Shown here in pieces: positions 61,448 through 64,000 of a stretch of 64,000 bases of DNA (the first letter of the stretch is position 1; every line of letters starts with the position of its first letter). A program made the translations under genes and the position numbers. Origin of the DNA: Syncephalis plumigaleata. Taxonomy: Eukaryota > Zoopagomycota > Zoopagomycetes > Zoopagales > Piptocephalidaceae. The stretch covers positions 124,001 through 188,000 of the forward strand of contig JAIXMF010000006.1 in the NCBI GenBank assembly GCA_025201365.1. Direction: 5' to 3'. The notes under the pieces were generated by a model. It had not been told where the DNA came from. It saw only the letters and a list, made by a program, of their open reading frames with translations, and did not search any database.

Positions 61448-64000
61448 TTAATAATCACTGTCGTTCTGATCACTGCCCATAAATGTATCATCATTGTCAC
61501 TTTCCTCGTTACGACGTGTAGACACCTCGACCATTGAGCTATCATCATCATCCTCATCATCCTCATCAATCTCCATATAAGTGGGCACTATACGGTTTCG
61601 TGGACGTCCTGCTCGTTTTACAGTTGGTAATGGAGATGCATCAGAATCTGATGATATGGCTACTTGATCGGATATTGTAGCCACTGGTTTAGCAATGGTT
61701 CTTGCAACAGCTTTACCTACAAATCGTTGTTAATAATAATAATAGCTATTTGTTTACTAGTGACATACTTGTATTTGTAGCATTGGATGTAGTAGCTTCA
61801 TTTTGTCGTTTCTTGGCTAATAAACGATCCAATCGTTCAGTAAGTGATAGGCTGTTTTCATCTACTTCTTCTGCTGCTTCTACAACAGCAGCTACTGTAG
61901 TTGTTTTTGCACCTTTCGTAGGCTTTGATTGGAATGAATCAAGAACTAGATAGGAATCATTATTAGCTACTAGTAACGGGATATACAATATCACTTACTG
62001 GATGCTTGTTGTAATTTAGCCTTGCTTGATGTACTTGCTTTAGCATTACCACTAGTTGAAGCAGTGGCCGTCTTCTTCTTTGCTGCCGTCTTCTTCTTTG
62101 CTAATCGTTTATACCATTAGATCAAGTAGTTCGTAATCAATATGATGTACTTACCCGATGAAGCACCATAATCACCGTCATCTTCATCATCTGATCCCTT
62201 CTTAACGGCACGCTTTCCTTTACCGCGTGCTTTGGGTTTAAGTTTCGACTTGGATTTCTCTCGTTCCAAATCCTCTTCCAATAATGCCTAGTAACAATTG
62301 ATTTCATAGTTAGCTATTAAATAGTAATACTCGTCATTGACCATTCATTGCTTACCTCCCATTCCATCATGAATACACGTAAATCCTCTCGCCACAAGTC
62401 TTTAGTATCCTTGGCAAGTAAGAGATCCAACTCTGTTTGCTTACTAATCAACTCTTCCTTTAGCTTATTTGCTTTCTCTTCTGTTAGATTCCAAATAGGC
62501 ATGGAGAGTAGATAGTCATATCCATGATCATTGCTTTCGCCTTGTGTATCATCATTCTCATTATCACTAGTACTATCATCGTCATCCGCTGCAGCCACAC
62601 GTACTTTTGACTTATTATGCTTGGGGAATGAGGCATAATTACGCTTGCGTAGATCTTCAAGAATTTGTTTACGCTTACGATTCTGTACTACTATTTTCCC
62701 TTGGATAATCTCCATAATAAATCGAACACGATTATCCATCTTGGTCCATTCGACGGTCAGTTCATTCGTTAACCATTCCTAGTTACATATATATATATAT
62801 AGCGTAGATTATTAGATCTCTCAATTGATATCACATTCAAATGAGACTAGTTACCTTTCGTCGCTGATAATAGACAAGACGTAGATTGTAGAACTCTCTT
62901 AGGATTTCCTCTGCACTTTCATACCGCTTAATACGATTCTCGCTATCGAAACACACCATATTGCTAGTGGAAACAGTGGTAGATGTTTTAAAGCGTTTCT
63001 CCAAGCCTTCCTCCTCTGCTTTGCGCATATTCTCATCGGTGAGTGTGATAACAAAGTGGACAGTAGTATCATCATGATATTCGGTATAATCCTATCAATT
63101 CATAGGGTTAGTAGGAATCAATCATTACATATTGACATGTTCTCTTGTATACCTTAATGAATGCCGGTGTCTTATCTGTTCCTGATAGCCAACTCTCTAG
63201 TTGTTCTTTATACGGCTGTGTCCATGATCGAATGGGTAACTCGGTGATCTCTACCTTGTTACTATCAATCTTTTCTATTTTACCGGATATCTTGTAACGA
63301 TCATCGATGCGTTCAATAGTACCCTACACACAAGTAGATTGACATTGTTATAATCTACAATCATTATGGCATAAACAATACTTACCCTGAAACCACGATA
63401 CCATGGATGCATTGGCACCAAGTCTTCTCCATTCATTAAGCGGTATATGTTATCGACAATATCCTTTGGATTATAGTTTGGAATAGATGAACTCCATCCT
63501 ATTGATATAAACATCATTAGACAATGCACTTATTATATATATGAGATAGAAACTTACCAGTACCAATACCCTCAGATCCATTGACTAGTACCATAGGTAA
63601 AATTGGTATATACCTAATACGTAATGCAATAGTGTTATACATTTATATACTCGAGACACTCATCGTAGTCAATGTCACTTACCATTCCGGTTCGATTGTT
63701 TTACCCTCGTCATTCATGTAGGCGAGTAATTGATCATCGGATACATGGAATAGTGTGCGTGTAATAGGGGAAAGAGCCGTGTAGATATAACGAGGACTGG
63801 CCGCATCTTTACCACCTTGCAATCGTGTACCGAACTGACCACGCGGTTGTAGTAGATTACAATTATTACTACCGGTAAAGTCTTGAGCCATACCAACAAT
63901 GGTGGCCGCTAAACTTTGATCACCATGATGATAGCCGAGATTACCCATCACGTAACCGACCAATTGCGATACCTATACGAGTGTATATTAGATACTACAA
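61448..64000 (-). CDS. TOP2: DNA topoisomerase II, C-terminal part (5' end outside window)
   Basis: Type IIA topoisomerase; it passes one duplex through another with ATP. The window begins in the cleavage core: GNLGYHHGDQSLAATIVGMA, QDFTGSNNCNLLQPRGQFGT and RLQGGKDAASPRYIYTALSP, the WHD/tower region. GIGTGWSSSIPNYNPKDIV and MHPWYRGF follow. The coiled-coil gate shows RVRFIMEIIQGKIVVQNRKR and LWREDLRVFMMEWE. The C-terminal domain is Lys/Ser/Asp-rich, low complexity, and ends DDTFMGSDQNDSDY. The usual yeast-like exon structure is cut by many short introns. The catalytic Tyr exon lies beyond 64000. Confidence 0.93.

Overview
The window is eukaryotic nuclear DNA, most likely from an early-diverging fungus. 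Genes are close together on both strands. They carry many short introns (about 50-100 bases) with GTAAGT-like donors, CTAAC/CTAAT branch sites and mostly TAG acceptors. Coding exons are moderately GC-rich and spacers are AT-rich. A protein of the fungal mL58 (MRP-L20) mitoribosomal family, the large fungal-type NAD-glutamate dehydrogenase and a complex I subunit (NDUFA2-like) point to fungi that kept complex I. The lineage is an inference; no rRNA is present to fix it.

Layout: 1-6.6 kb, the 3' two thirds of a neurobeachin/LRBA-type BEACH-WD40 gene. 7.8-16.5 kb (minus), a Mad3/BubR1-like spindle checkpoint gene split by a 5.6 kb Ty3/gypsy element (8.68-14.29 kb) with identical LTRs and a clean 5-base target duplication. 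17.2-18.3 kb, the C-terminal part of an isoleucyl-tRNA synthetase. 18.4-22.3 kb, a gene-poor stretch of repeats. 22.3-45.4 kb, dense housekeeping genes: a small secreted protein, an uncharacterised protein, ATG7, NAD-GDH, a BET1-like SNARE, an ACADSB-like acyl-CoA dehydrogenase, ARMC8/GID5, mL58, PRPP synthetase, IMPACT/YIH1, N6AMT1/HemK2, NAA38 and NDUFA2. 45.5-47.6 kb, repeats and one unrecognised gene. 47.6-51.1 kb, the micro-exon gene described below. 51.4-54.8 kb, a kinesin. 55.3-55.7 kb, a Fanzor/TnpB-like relic. 55.8-64 kb, an F-box protein, an SDR, PIG-T and the C-terminal part of DNA topoisomerase II.

The most striking object is at 47,782-50,852. A TATA-box promoter and a signal-peptide exon are followed by a chain of 36 intron-like units. 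These leave micro-exons of exactly three bases almost everywhere (33 of them). Twenty-seven successive units form an ~83-base tandem array in which each repeat is one ~80-base intron (GTAAGT ... TACTAAC/TACTGAC ... TAG) plus one codon. Read through the predicted splices, the chain gives an open frame for a ~69-residue secreted peptide. I know of no described gene built from so many consecutive single-codon exons; the nearest analogy I can name is the micro-exon genes of schistosomes.

Several conserved host genes (BEACH, Mad3, ACADSB, ARMC8, PRPP synthetase) show frame breaks, nearly all of the same kind: one base too few. That looks more like deletion errors of the assembly than real decay, and it should be kept in mind when using the CDS coordinates. 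CDS entries span start to stop including introns.
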